DNA of 64,000 nt from Planctomycetaceae bacterium (GTDB taxonomy: Bacteria > Planctomycetota > Planctomycetia > Planctomycetales > Planctomycetaceae), in the NCBI GenBank assembly GCA_020638955.1, contig JACKHO010000005.1, forward strand, positions 1 to 64,000, read 5' to 3'. Each line of letters begins with the position of its first letter. The stretch's first letter is position 1. Below, one piece after another: positions 55,701 through 63,783 of this stretch. The position numbers and the translations under genes are program-made. The notes under the pieces were generated by a model. That model ran no database searches, was not told the origin of the DNA, and saw only the letters and a program-made list of their open reading frames with translations.

Positions 55701-56098
55701 ACTATATTCGAGCGACAATTCGCCGCGTTGAGACACTCCTTGACAGCAATCGAGTCACTGACATTACAGACATTGACGAAAGAGACTTGCGGTACAGCTA
55801 CATCGTCGCGTACTCACAACGTATTCGTGGCATCTTCAATTGGTGCCATCGAGTCATGTGGCGTTACTTTGAGACCAAGGACCAACAGCAGGCGCTGCTG
55901 GAATTGTTCGAGCACAGTTCGTTCATTTGGCGTCTCAGTGGCGACACTGAGCGGGAACATGATTACGCAAAGCGATGTGCCGCCATTGACACAGGTGGAC
56001 TCGGAACAGCCTGGATGACTGTGTCGTCTTTCATCAGATATTGCCACGTGCGTATCAAAGCTCTCAGTCAGAAGCTTCCTTTCCCTCCAAACGGTTGA
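52769..56098 (+). CDS. metallophosphoesterase-STAND-like NTPase-repeat protein
   Basis: 1109 aa. Residues 1-290 are a calcineurin-like phosphoesterase with complete motifs: LHVSDLHAR (D-x-H), FTGDIAF (GD), FVPGNHD (GNHD), MMHHPL and RGHLHRPD (GH.H). Residues ~360-610 resemble a STAND-type NTPase domain: the P-loop position reads LHGRCAGASTG, without the GK(S/T) lysine, while VILLLDDIRWD is a good Walker B. The C-terminal ~350 residues are helical repeats, TPR-like (e.g. CARMVGEHAAAIDYLTSVLP). This effector-switch-sensor layout is typical of conflict/defence proteins. Its lower GC than the flanking backbone suggests a later insertion. Defence is inference. Confidence 0.85.
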   Translation: MFRILHVSDLHARQSSRWSTDNLLSKVTEVLLRESDDDNFDVVAFTGDIAFSGKRDEYEIAEEWLNRAFLSAQGLNLSKNQLLFVPGNHDVDRNAITPAAAAIERELRRSETQEEIARHFCNEQSKSLLLGRHTEYAAFITRLRGHSELTLPSWTQTFEHQGQSIQFDGLCTSWVSSGDDDHGSLLVGQPQLTDRLNARTPAMMHIVMMHHPLAWLREFDARNTEQAFRSGNVLLLRGHLHRPDQLCVSTRNGVFHELPAGSLHESHDSPNSFSIIDVSDDYSIARVKTYLWRDRQWIHDRNVYPESADGVGVIEFAAGSTPIRSERQLDSTLFSVSEPNSHPVGTELLQEQIAPESNSSNEIHEDRGTEDTYLPGFPRFRIKAHRQFEVVRENAREAALLQLEQNRLVRLQAQWGSAPLAFVATLLKSRRAGGENTVVLHGRCAGASTGLELQSVLESQAQLSAAELGNTLRHGPSVILLLDDIRWDSVESSQDTRSNQVSIRDTVAAFLDYCPNLQIILVSYQRNDDWGGADQVIMLDALDAADTRAYMNAHETHSIQLDEIVDYDRVHRVTGGLPSHIDNVLQALTYTNLNGALAEFSEVTHDTPNELPGLLVDSITKLAEESDDLSCRAYSMLTLLCVLEYGEALLTIKRIVPQSPLWPKHAHHLQELGLLDVIDATPMATAANTPAHRVSDTEKLLKVPRIVRDHVIGKMPEEDRVNLLRDAASVYFGSDWRTGKIRVRIQRATGSRGCRPRSGNELAVLEQILKYALRSNTSDLCSPEEAIRLSLKYVDHLQGKGLYGECYASSRDLLAIVENLADASLYVAELAEIKLNAGRCARMVGEHAAAIDYLTSVLPSARSLDDKSRVADILLELALSHESLGNEHDAIQLAEEVIADAPNNSHEYLQAKAIIAGYERDVAARKEKLGRLENRARTRGHYTVANNIALELAAASDTTDETLKHLSRVRSHNDKEYNYIRATIRRVETLLDSNRVTDITDIDERDLRYSYIVAYSQRIRGIFNWCHRVMWRYFETKDQQQALLELFEHSSFIWRLSGDTEREHDYAKRCAAIDTGGLGTAWMTVSSFIRYCHVRIKALSQKLPFPPNG

Positions 56099-56205
56099 GT
56101 CGATTCTTACCGTTGGGCGAGGAGGAGAGCCGACTGGCTAAGAGGACTAATTGAAAAATGTTCGCGGATTAACATCTGGATTTTACGTCGTCGAATTGCA
56201 TCAAC

Positions 56206-57378
56206 TCATGCTGTTCGTGGACAGTGTCGTTCTACAATGAAGTGCCACTCGTCCGTTGAGATGCCTTCGGGCTGTCTCGAGGTGAACCGTCCCTCAAACA
56301 TCGTACTGCTCCAGCCCAGTCGCACTTCGACTTGTTGTTCGGCGAGTTTCCAGAGGAGTTCTTTGAATCCGGCTTCGCCGGGTTCGTCGCAGTCGGGAAA
56401 CAAGGTGACCTTGTTGTTCGCAGATTGGCGGGCGAATTTGACTATGGTCTGGACCTGAGTGTCGGTCGGTTTGTTGCTGCAGAGGGCGGTGGCGGCGATT
56501 TCGAGTTCTTCGAGGCGGAGGACGTCGTTCATCCCTTCGACGACGACTACGCCGTACTTCTTCAGTGACTCCCGCACGTACGGTTCCTTTAGTCGCCCAG
56601 ATTGGCCGCCGTACAGTTCCTGGCCTTTGTGGTAGCCCGCGACGTAGCGGTGTTTGCTCGGCTTTTTCCCTTCGGGGCGGCCCTCTTTCAGCCAGGCTTG
56701 CCATTTCTTTTCGAACTGCAAGTCGCGGCCTGAGTAGCTGAGGACTTCCCCTTGCTGGTTGCGGTGGGTGTAGACCAGATAGTTCTTGCGGAACAGCGAG
56801 CGGCCATTCCCCGGAATCCAGCCGACGCCCCATTTCCGCATGAGGTCGGGTGTCATCCAAGGGCGGGCGCGAACGTACTTGGCGGCTTCAGGAGACATTT
56901 GTTCGACATCGACGATGAGTTCTTCGTAGAGGTTGGCCAACTCGCGGGCTGCCGGTTTGTCGTGGTGGATCAGTGGGATGTTGACCAACGTCGTCTCGGG
57001 CCTTGGTTCTGGTGGCGGAGTTGGTTTTTCTTGGGGTGGGGGAGTCGTGGTTGATCCGCCGGAGATTTCACGCAGCTTGGCAACAGCGGCTTTGAACTCA
57101 TCACCTCGGAGTTTCCCACCGGTCGGTGGTTGGTGCGTCTCCAAGCCGTGCAGCAGTGTCAACAGATTCCCACGGACGCCGCAGGTGTGGCAGTAAATTC
57201 GATGCACGCGGTCGTCGAGTTTGACGGTCAACTGGCCGTACTCGCTGTCGGCACAGGACTCGTTGAACACGCAGGTCATGCGATGTTCGCCCGACTCCTT
57301 CTCGGGCAGCGGCTGTCCATAGCTCGCCAGCACCGTGGCGACGCTGGTCTTGGCGATGAGTTCATCGACGTCGTTCAT
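56206..57378 (-). CDS. DnaG-like primase (zinc finger and TOPRIM)
   Basis: 390 aa from ATG 57378; upstream ATG 57399 is an alternative. The zinc module is CVFNESC...IYCHTCGVRGN (~30-65). The middle has the primase segment KYVRARPWMTPDLMRKWGVG. The TOPRIM part contains VVVVEGMNDVLRL and TLFPDCDEPGEAGF (Glu and Asp-x-Asp metal ligands). It is divergent from the replication-relaxation gene, only 69 bp apart. Probably primes replication of the element or transferred strand. Confidence 0.88.
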   Translation of the reverse strand: MNDVDELIAKTSVATVLASYGQPLPEKESGEHRMTCVFNESCADSEYGQLTVKLDDRVHRIYCHTCGVRGNLLTLLHGLETHQPPTGGKLRGDEFKAAVAKLREISGGSTTTPPPQEKPTPPPEPRPETTLVNIPLIHHDKPAARELANLYEELIVDVEQMSPEAAKYVRARPWMTPDLMRKWGVGWIPGNGRSLFRKNYLVYTHRNQQGEVLSYSGRDLQFEKKWQAWLKEGRPEGKKPSKHRYVAGYHKGQELYGGQSGRLKEPYVRESLKKYGVVVVEGMNDVLRLEELEIAATALCSNKPTDTQVQTIVKFARQSANNKVTLFPDCDEPGEAGFKELLWKLAEQQVEVRLGWSSTMFEGRFTSRQPEGISTDEWHFIVERHCPRTA

Positions 57379-57447
57379 GTAGGCACTGTTTCGAGACATT
57401 CGGCAAGCGGAAGTGAGTTGCTGCGATGCTACACTGTGACGACCATC

Positions 57448-58326
57448 ATGCCAAAGAGATTTCAAACCAACATCGGACCGCGTGACCTGGACATCCTGAC
57501 GGCTCTCGACCGCACGCCGCTCACCTCGGCCCAACTCTGCAAACTGAGTGCCACGTTTGTGGCTCCGTTTCGGGATGAACACAACTTGCGGCGACGGCTG
57601 CGGATGCTCCGCAACTCCGGCCTGATTCGCTCCTGGCCGTATGCATTGGCATCGACGGGACGTTCACCGCACTATTTCAAGCTGACGCGGGATGGATACC
57701 GGCTGTTGCATGGCCAGGATGCTCCGTTGCCACGGCGACGGTACTTCGAAGAAATCAGTCACGGTCATCATTTTCACACCCATGCGTTGGCTGAGGTGAT
57801 TGTGCAACTGGCGGTCTGCGGTCACCGCCAGGGGATTACACTGCGGCACTTTGCCCGGGAGAACAGTCTGAAGCTGGAAGCGAACGGATTCACGCTCTAT
57901 CCCGACTGTGCGTTCCAGTTGCTCACATCCGACGGCAGCACGTTCAACTACGTCGTGGAGTTCGACAACGGCACGGAGCGTGTCCGCACGCGGCAGGATG
58001 TCGAGTCGATTGAGCGGAAGCTACGAGGGTATGACGCGCATCAATCGCAGTTCGCGGCGAATGATCCGCAGCGGTGTCTGGTGTTGTTCGTGACGACTCG
58101 GAGCCGGTCACGACTGGATCGTATTCTGCAACTGGCCGACATGCTGCTGACGAATCGTCAACGGACGGTGTTTGTCGGTTGTGGCTATCAATCTGTCTGC
58201 GATCAAGACCCGTTCCAGCAGCCGCTGTTGAGTGACCATCGAGGCTTGAAGCCGACGATTGTGCCGCTGGTGCACAGCACTCCCAGAAACGTCACCAGTT
58301 CGGTGACTCCGGTGACGGTCTCGTGA
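57448..58326 (+). CDS. replication-relaxation family protein (second copy)
   Basis: 292 aa from ATG 57448. The N-terminal winged helix reads IGPRDLDILTALDRTPLTSA. The family's central motif appears as HTHALAEVIVQLAVCG and YVVEFDNGTERVR, with residual nuclease-like acidic residues. It probably acts at oriT or in mobilisation. The second coupling ATPase follows 315 bp later. It differs clearly from the IS-interrupted copy at 27543-28517. Confidence 0.85.
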   Translation: MPKRFQTNIGPRDLDILTALDRTPLTSAQLCKLSATFVAPFRDEHNLRRRLRMLRNSGLIRSWPYALASTGRSPHYFKLTRDGYRLLHGQDAPLPRRRYFEEISHGHHFHTHALAEVIVQLAVCGHRQGITLRHFARENSLKLEANGFTLYPDCAFQLLTSDGSTFNYVVEFDNGTERVRTRQDVESIERKLRGYDAHQSQFAANDPQRCLVLFVTTRSRSRLDRILQLADMLLTNRQRTVFVGCGYQSVCDQDPFQQPLLSDHRGLKPTIVPLVHSTPRNVTSSVTPVTVS

Positions 58327-58641
58327 TAGGCTGAAGGTCCTGCGTGGCAGCCCTTCCCCGTGGATGCATGGGCCGTGATCGAGCGGTCGTTTCTGTTCTC
58401 TCGCCGAACGTCCTTCAGTGTTGCCGGATGCGGTGGCGTCGCTCCGTCAGTCCTGAAGGAAGCGACTCGAAGTTGTCGCACGTTTTGAGACCGGGAATCG
58501 CACAAACGGAGACCGGGCACCGTGGGCCCGCTCCGTGGCGATCACCTCAAAGCGGGGCGGGAAGCGAGATGCGTTGAGGGGCCGGTGGCCCGTTGAGAGT
58601 CGCTGCGCGACTGTTGAGATGGTTGATTTCGTTTGTTATTG
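58327..58641. other. 315-bp gap without a gene
   Basis: GC-rich; frames lack ribosome-binding sites. I see no clear regulatory motif. An oriT next to the relaxation gene is conceivable but not identified. Confidence 0.4.
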
Positions 58642-60783
58642 ATGGAGCTGAGAATTCTACCGCCCACCGGCAATACACGAGGTCCGCTGGCGATGGAATC
58701 ATTGCTGCGTGCGGTGCATCGGATGGGAGCGAAATCGGCACCGTTGACGCTCTTGCTCCGTTCCCAGCAAGGGAGTGTGGGACTGGCGGCTCAACTTCCC
58801 GATGAACTACGGATCATGTTCCTACAAGAACTGCAGGACGCCTATCCCGGTGTCACCGTGCAGCGGGCTCAGGCGTCGACCGTTGAAGACCGTCACACTT
58901 GGACCGCACATTTGCGGCTGTCACCTGACATTCTTTCGCTAAGGACTTACGAACAGTTTCTTGATTTGGCGGATGGAAGGCAGTTTTCTGATCCGGTGGC
59001 CGGACTGTTGGCTGCGATCCGGACAGGAAACTCGGGGCGGTTTGAGTGCACGATTGAACTTTCGATCCGACCTGCGACCGCACGGCGGTTGAAGCAGACC
59101 GAAAGAATCGTCTGGCGATTGCGAAAGGGCTTCAGGAGTTCGCAAGCACAGCAGTGGTTCTTGCGAGTGGCGAGCAGTTCACCTCTCCAATCGCGACTGC
59201 TGGCTCGCTGGTTGCGGCGGGGAACACGAGCCGTTGTGCCGCCGCTCGACAAGCTCGACCAACCGCTGCTCGAATGTTGGTTGACGTTACGGGTGGTTGC
59301 TCCCAGTGATGCCGAACTGATCGCTCAACGGAAGCTCCGCGAAATCGCCGGAGCGTTGGGGCGATTCCACGGTGAAGCAGCATTCGTTGCTACGCGTCGA
59401 CCGTCAAAACGCGGATTCCTGCTGACTCCCGCTGAGATCGCAACGCTCTGGCATCCGTTGACGGCGTCAGGAGACACCGTCTCCCGCGTGCAGCGCTCAG
59501 CATTCCGAGAGGTGGAACCTCCGGTGGAACTCACCACAAGGAAAGGGATGGCCGATGAAACCATCCTGGGCCGGGTGCAGTTTCGGCGGCAACGGAATCA
59601 GTTCGGGATCGCGATGGATGATCTCCGTCGACATCTGTTGGCGATTGGAAAGACCGGCTGCGGGAAATCGACGTTCCTCCTGAACGTTGTCCGACAGCAG
59701 GTGGAAGCGAATCGGGGAGTGGTGCTGTTCGATCCCCACGGCCAACTGGCCGAGGAAGTGCTGGATGTCATCCCCAAACGCCGCACCAATGATGTGATTT
59801 ACTTTGACGCGTCGGAACGAGTCGCACCCGTGGGATTCAATCCCATGATCGGGCCGCCCGGTACCGATCCCACGCTGGTCGCGGACGGCGTTCTGACCTC
59901 GTTCAAGAACGTGTTCGGGTTCGATGACGGCTCAGCCCCGAGGCTGCTGCACATCTTCCGCAATTGCCTGCTATCGCTGATCGACACGCCTCATGCGTCG
60001 CTGTCGAGTCTGCAGCGACTGCTGGTCGACGCCCCGTTTCGCAAGACGGTCGTAGCCCAGGTCATGAACGCCGCCGTGCGGGAGTTCTGGCTGACCGAGT
60101 TCAACCGCTGGAACGACCGCGACCGCACGCAATACATCGCCAGTCTGCAGAATAAACTCGGTGCGTTCACGACCAACGAGCGACTGCAACGCATCCTGAA
60201 CTGCGGGCAGGGGATTCAGTTGCGGAGCATCATGGACCAGTCGCAGGTGCTGATATGTAACCTCTCGAAAGGGACATTCGGGCACGATGCCTCAACCTTG
60301 CTCGGTTCGTTGCTGCTTTCCAGTTTACAAGTGGCCGCGATGAGTCGGGCTGACATCCCCGAACAGGATCGCACTGATTGTGTGGTCGTCATTGACGAGT
60401 TCCACTCGTACCTCGCTGATGGCAATTCCACGATGGCCGATGCACTGGCCGAATCCCGGAAGTACCGGACGAGTTACGTTCTCAGCACCCAGATGTTGGA
60501 TCAACTCGATCCGCAAACACTGGCCGGAGTCCTCGGCAACTGCGGCTCCACGCTCTGCATGACCGTAGGCCCCCGCGACGCCGAAATCCTCACCAACCTC
60601 CTCGGCCACGGACTCACCCCTGACGACCTGTTGAAAATCCCGAAATACCACGCCTACCTCAGACTGCTCATCCACGGAGCCGCCAAGACATTCAGCATGA
60701 CAACTCTGCCACCACCAAAGTTCCCGATAAGGCATGGTGCGACCATTCGTAGAGTGAGCCGCCAACGCTGGGGGCTGCGATAA
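58642..60783 (+). CDS. VirD4/TraG-like (HerA/FtsK) DNA-transfer ATPase (second copy)
   Basis: 713 aa from ATG 58642 (a TTG precedes it). Walker A is AIGKTGCGKST (~335-345), followed by VVLFDPHGQLAEEVL. Walker B is CVVVIDEFHSYL (~580), with AESRKYRTSYVLSTQML after it, the sensor segment of TraG/TraD proteins. The N-terminal 330 residues are a separate domain that I do not assign. Probably the coupling ATPase of the second element. Confidence 0.88.
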   Translation: MELRILPPTGNTRGPLAMESLLRAVHRMGAKSAPLTLLLRSQQGSVGLAAQLPDELRIMFLQELQDAYPGVTVQRAQASTVEDRHTWTAHLRLSPDILSLRTYEQFLDLADGRQFSDPVAGLLAAIRTGNSGRFECTIELSIRPATARRLKQTERIVWRLRKGFRSSQAQQWFLRVASSSPLQSRLLARWLRRGTRAVVPPLDKLDQPLLECWLTLRVVAPSDAELIAQRKLREIAGALGRFHGEAAFVATRRPSKRGFLLTPAEIATLWHPLTASGDTVSRVQRSAFREVEPPVELTTRKGMADETILGRVQFRRQRNQFGIAMDDLRRHLLAIGKTGCGKSTFLLNVVRQQVEANRGVVLFDPHGQLAEEVLDVIPKRRTNDVIYFDASERVAPVGFNPMIGPPGTDPTLVADGVLTSFKNVFGFDDGSAPRLLHIFRNCLLSLIDTPHASLSSLQRLLVDAPFRKTVVAQVMNAAVREFWLTEFNRWNDRDRTQYIASLQNKLGAFTTNERLQRILNCGQGIQLRSIMDQSQVLICNLSKGTFGHDASTLLGSLLLSSLQVAAMSRADIPEQDRTDCVVVIDEFHSYLADGNSTMADALAESRKYRTSYVLSTQMLDQLDPQTLAGVLGNCGSTLCMTVGPRDAEILTNLLGHGLTPDDLLKIPKYHAYLRLLIHGAAKTFSMTTLPPPKFPIRHGATIRRVSRQRWGLR

Positions 60784-60951
60784 GTGCCAATCCCGAGATG
60801 GGGCTACTTCTTTGCCTCTGGCTTGGGGACTGGTGTCTTTTCATCCTTCTTGGGCTGCTCGTCGCCCTTGTGTTCTTTTCTGATTCCGTTGGTCATTTCT
60901 GGTATCTCACAAGTGCATTGGTGTTGAAAGCTGGGGAAATCAGATGGCCAA

Positions 60952-60985
60952 TTTCCCAATTTGGGAAAATTCTATCTTGGGAAAT
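60952..60985. promoter_or_regulatory. palindromic operator upstream of the XRE regulator
   Basis: A 17-bp palindrome TTTCCCAAT TTGGGAAA (60952-60968) and a half-site TTGGGAAAT (60977-60985), with GGGGAAAT at 60933. It lies 32 bp before the XRE gene, as expected for autoregulation. Confidence 0.6.
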
Positions 60986-61016
60986 AGGCTGCCGCAACTC
61001 TTCTGTTGGCAGCCCC

Positions 61017-61253
61017 ATGAAAAAGTCGAAGTTCACCAAGCAATATGCTCGTTTGTTGCGTGCACTTCGCGATGCGCGACAGGCTGCTGGAATGACGCAG
61101 GTGGAAGTAGCGGAGCGGTTTGAGGCACACGCTCCGTTTGTGTCGAAATGTGAGTCGGGGGAGCGGCGTATCGATGTCGTCGAGTTGGCTGCGTTCTGTC
61201 GCATCTACGGAATCACAGTCAGCGAGTTGTTGCAGTCTGCGGGTATTGAATAG
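61017..61253 (+). CDS. XRE-family helix-turn-helix regulator
   Basis: 78 aa. LRDARQAAGMTQVEVAERFE, then HAPFVSKCESGERRIDVVEL is a typical lambda-repressor-like HTH. Starts at ATG 61017 with CAGCCCC before it and no Shine-Dalgarno sequence. It probably binds the palindrome just upstream and regulates its own and neighbouring genes. Confidence 0.88.
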   Translation: MKKSKFTKQYARLLRALRDARQAAGMTQVEVAERFEAHAPFVSKCESGERRIDVVELAAFCRIYGITVSELLQSAGIE

Positions 61254-61256
61254 ACC

Positions 61257-61763
61257 TCACGAGCCCTGCAGCATCGCCTCGGCCCGGCGGTAATACTTCG
61301 ACAGGCAATCCCGGCTTCCCAGGTAGAACAGCACGGTTAACACCAGCACGGCAGCAACCTCTTTCCATCCTGTTGATACGACCGGCCAGCGAAACAATGC
61401 CGCCATCCAGATGGAGAGCAGGGAATTTGAATAGGCCTGATAGTATCGGTAGTGGCTCTCCACCAGCACATCGAACCCCTCGCGACGCGTACTGAGCAGA
61501 CGAAAGTCCCATTCTGGCGGATGGACTCCCGTGCGATGATGCAGTGTGTCGACGAGCAGCCAACGAAGTGTGCTCATTGTCAATCCCGCTCCCACGGACG
61601 CCAGCGTGACATACAGAAACCCGCCAATCGTCGGCCCACCAGCACTCGCCCCCAGCCAGGACTGAACAGTCGCAGAGGCATGAGACATACCCCAGACGGA
61701 AATAAATCCCGGCAACACGTATGCAATCAACAGGCCGAAGTTCTGATTATTAATCTCCCGCAT
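61257..61763 (-). CDS. membrane protein of unknown function
   Basis: 168 aa from ATG 61763 (MREINNQNFGLLIAYVLPGF); ATGs upstream give a longer, less likely N-terminus. Three to four membrane segments: LLIAYVLPGFISVWGMS, GGFLYVTLASVGAGLTM, LLSIWMAALFRWPVV and VAAVLVLTVLFYLG. Convergent with the XRE gene, 3 bp apart. No family recognised. Confidence 0.65.
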   Translation of the reverse strand: MREINNQNFGLLIAYVLPGFISVWGMSHASATVQSWLGASAGGPTIGGFLYVTLASVGAGLTMSTLRWLLVDTLHHRTGVHPPEWDFRLLSTRREGFDVLVESHYRYYQAYSNSLLSIWMAALFRWPVVSTGWKEVAAVLVLTVLFYLGSRDCLSKYYRRAEAMLQGS

Positions 61764-61906
61764 TCCATGCCATCTTAGACGTGAACACGGTTCAGCGCAA
61801 TCCGGCACTCTGTCTGTCATGAACTGATTCCCAGACTTTTCAGAGGCTGACAACAAACAGCACAATCTGCTGGCCTCCTGAGTTGGAATCGTGGTAGTCT
61901 CGGATC

Positions 61907-62167
61907 ATGGTCAAATTAACCCCAGAACAACGGGCGGCATTACAACAGCAACCAGAAGGAGTTGCCTGTGAAGATGCCGAAACGCATCGCATCTACTTCC
62001 TGGTCGACAGTGAAATCCATCAACAAGCAATGGAAGCACTTCGACGCCAACAGGATCGAAATGCGATTGCCGAAGGAGCAGCGGATATGGAAGCTGGTCG
62101 CTTTCAGCCGCTCGATAAAGCGTTCGCCGACATCCGGGGACGCCTTGAATTTCCTGGGCGGGCATGA
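61907..62167 (+). CDS. antitoxin of a ParE/RelE-type toxin-antitoxin pair
   Basis: 86 aa; helical throughout (LTPEQRAALQQQ, then ALRRQQDRNAIAEGAADMEA). It overlaps the toxin gene by 4 bp (ATGA). The toxin-adjacent position and size support an antitoxin; no standard DNA-binding domain is obvious. Confidence 0.75.
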   Translation: MVKLTPEQRAALQQQPEGVACEDAETHRIYFLVDSEIHQQAMEALRRQQDRNAIAEGAADMEAGRFQPLDKAFADIRGRLEFPGRA

Positions 62168-62487
62168 CGTACCGGGTGCAACTCACAGAACGAGCCAAAC
62201 GGGATGTTGAACGCAACGCTCAGTGGTGGGCTCAACACTATTCGGTCAGTCAGGCCATCGAATGGTTCGACACGATCCACGTTCAGCTTCAACAGTTGGC
62301 AAACTTTCCCGAGAGTCACGCTGCGTCGCCAGAGAGCAGCGAATTCCCGTACGTGATTCGCAATAAGTTTGTCGGACTCGGCCAGAAACCTTCCTACCGG
62401 GCCGTATTCACCGTACGCGAAGATGTGGTGTATGTCCTGTCGGTGCAGCGATTCGCCCAAGATCGTCTCGTCCCAGGCGATTACTGA
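62164..62487 (+). CDS. ParE/RelE-superfamily toxin
   Basis: 107 aa. MTYRVQLTERAKRDVERNAQ starts the RelE/ParE fold; later YVIRNKFVGLGQKPSYRAVF and VVYVLSVQRFAQD are the family's strand pattern. May inhibit gyrase or cleave mRNA; which one cannot be told from the sequence. Overlaps its antitoxin gene by 4 bp, so the pair is co-translated; typical of element maintenance. Confidence 0.82.
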   Translation: MTYRVQLTERAKRDVERNAQWWAQHYSVSQAIEWFDTIHVQLQQLANFPESHAASPESSEFPYVIRNKFVGLGQKPSYRAVFTVREDVVYVLSVQRFAQDRLVPGDY

Positions 62488-62593
62488 TTTCCCCCCCTAG
62501 CGTCTGGTCAACGAGTCCTTTCAATACCCGGAAACCCAACCACTCTTCAAATCGCTTGAAGAAGTTTCTCAGCGTTCGAGCGTCAGCCGTGCG

Positions 62594-63289
62594 GTGGCGT
62601 TTGAAGATTTTCTGCATGTCACCGTCTGCACGTTGGGGCGACCGTTGATGGAGGAAGAGTACCTCCAGACGATTGCCAAACACACAGCAGGAGCGAAGGG
62701 CAAACGCGGCTGCGATGTACTCGCTCAAATGTTCGCGAATCTCATCGCCGCGATGGAAAGTACCCGGCGAGATATCCTTGGCGATCTGTTTCAGGGTGGT
62801 ATCACGTACGGCGAGAAGGGGCAGTTTCTGACTCCGGAGCCGATCTGCGAAATGATGGCCCGTATGAATCTGCTGGCAGAAAAGACAGGCCTGGAAGGAC
62901 GACGCAGCGTCAACGATCCTTGTGTCGGCTCAGGCCGCATGTTGCTGGCCGCTGCTGATCTCCAGCCGAACTGGCATTTTGTGGGGCAAGATGTGGACCT
63001 GAGATGTGTTCGAATGACCGCCATCAATCTGGGGCTCCGTAACCTCTACGGCCACGTCGTCTGGGGAAACTCCTTGAGCAACACCTGCGACCTCATTTAC
63101 GAAACGGGCCGTATTCAGCTGCATGGAAACGTCATCCGGAAAACCAACCGCGTCCCGCTACCAAACCGCGATCCCGAAGAATTCGCCATCACACCGCCAG
63201 ACGAGCAGGGGGCTGCACCGGCCCCGGCCAACCAGCCTTCTGAATCAGGCAACCCGATCATCCCCAAGAAACAATTGAAGCTGTTCTGA
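62594..63289 (+). CDS. N-6 DNA methylase-like protein, incomplete
   Basis: 231 aa from GTG 62594. Motif I is visible (VNDPCVGSGRMLLAAADL), with GQFLTPEPICEMMARM ahead of it, as in HsdM-type N-6 methylases. No NPPY catalytic motif follows, and the protein is short. Protein-like codons (LVNESFQYPETQPLFKSLEE) extend upstream in frame to a TAG at 62498, but only a CTG could start there, so the 5' end may be truncated or use a rare start. Perhaps a binding protein rather than an active methylase. Confidence 0.6.
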   Translation: MAFEDFLHVTVCTLGRPLMEEEYLQTIAKHTAGAKGKRGCDVLAQMFANLIAAMESTRRDILGDLFQGGITYGEKGQFLTPEPICEMMARMNLLAEKTGLEGRRSVNDPCVGSGRMLLAAADLQPNWHFVGQDVDLRCVRMTAINLGLRNLYGHVVWGNSLSNTCDLIYETGRIQLHGNVIRKTNRVPLPNRDPEEFAITPPDEQGAAPAPANQPSESGNPIIPKKQLKLF

Positions 63290-63450
63290 GTGTGAACTGC
63301 GAGCCATCGGTTCTCGCGGTGGAAATGCCAACACATCGCAGGATTTCCGGCAACCACGTCTCAGCAAGGTCGTACAAGTCTCCACCTTGCAGAGCCGTTT
63401 CGTGTTGCCGGATGTGCGAGCGAGTGTTTTACATTCTTCCCACCACTCCG

Positions 63451-63783
63451 ATGACATCCTCATCACATTTCACATCACCGGCCTACAACCTGCTTCCGGA
63501 CGAAATCGCCCGCGAAATTCCGGCTCTGGGATCAACCAGTGACGATCCTGACCCCGTCTTTCATGTCAAATGGTTTACGCCAGACAGCGGCTTCACCTGG
63601 TACGTCGCCGAGTTCGATCCCGAATCAAGAATTGCATTCGGTTTCGTCGTTGGTCCGTTTCCGGAATGGGGGACATTCAATCTCGCTGAAATCGAGCAGT
63701 TGCGAGGTTCACTGAATCTTCCGGTTGAACGGGATCTGTACTTTGCTCCCTGTCCCGCTTCAAAGATCACGAGGGACTACTGA
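63451..63783 (+). CDS. DUF2958-like protein
   Basis: 110 aa. The pattern YNLLPDEIAREIPAL, then KWFTPDSGFTWYVAEFDPES and FGFVVGPFPEWGTFNLAEIE, with ERDLYF at the end, fits DUF2958, a small family common on plasmids and ICEs. No Shine-Dalgarno sequence before ATG 63451. Its end overlaps the convergent gene at the window edge by 17 bp. Confidence 0.72.
   Translation: MTSSSHFTSPAYNLLPDEIAREIPALGSTSDDPDPVFHVKWFTPDSGFTWYVAEFDPESRIAFGFVVGPFPEWGTFNLAEIEQLRGSLNLPVERDLYFAPCPASKITRDY

Noticed and set aside
58344..58577. 77-aa plus-strand frame between relaxation and ATPase genes
   Set aside because: No ribosome-binding site and a random-looking composition.
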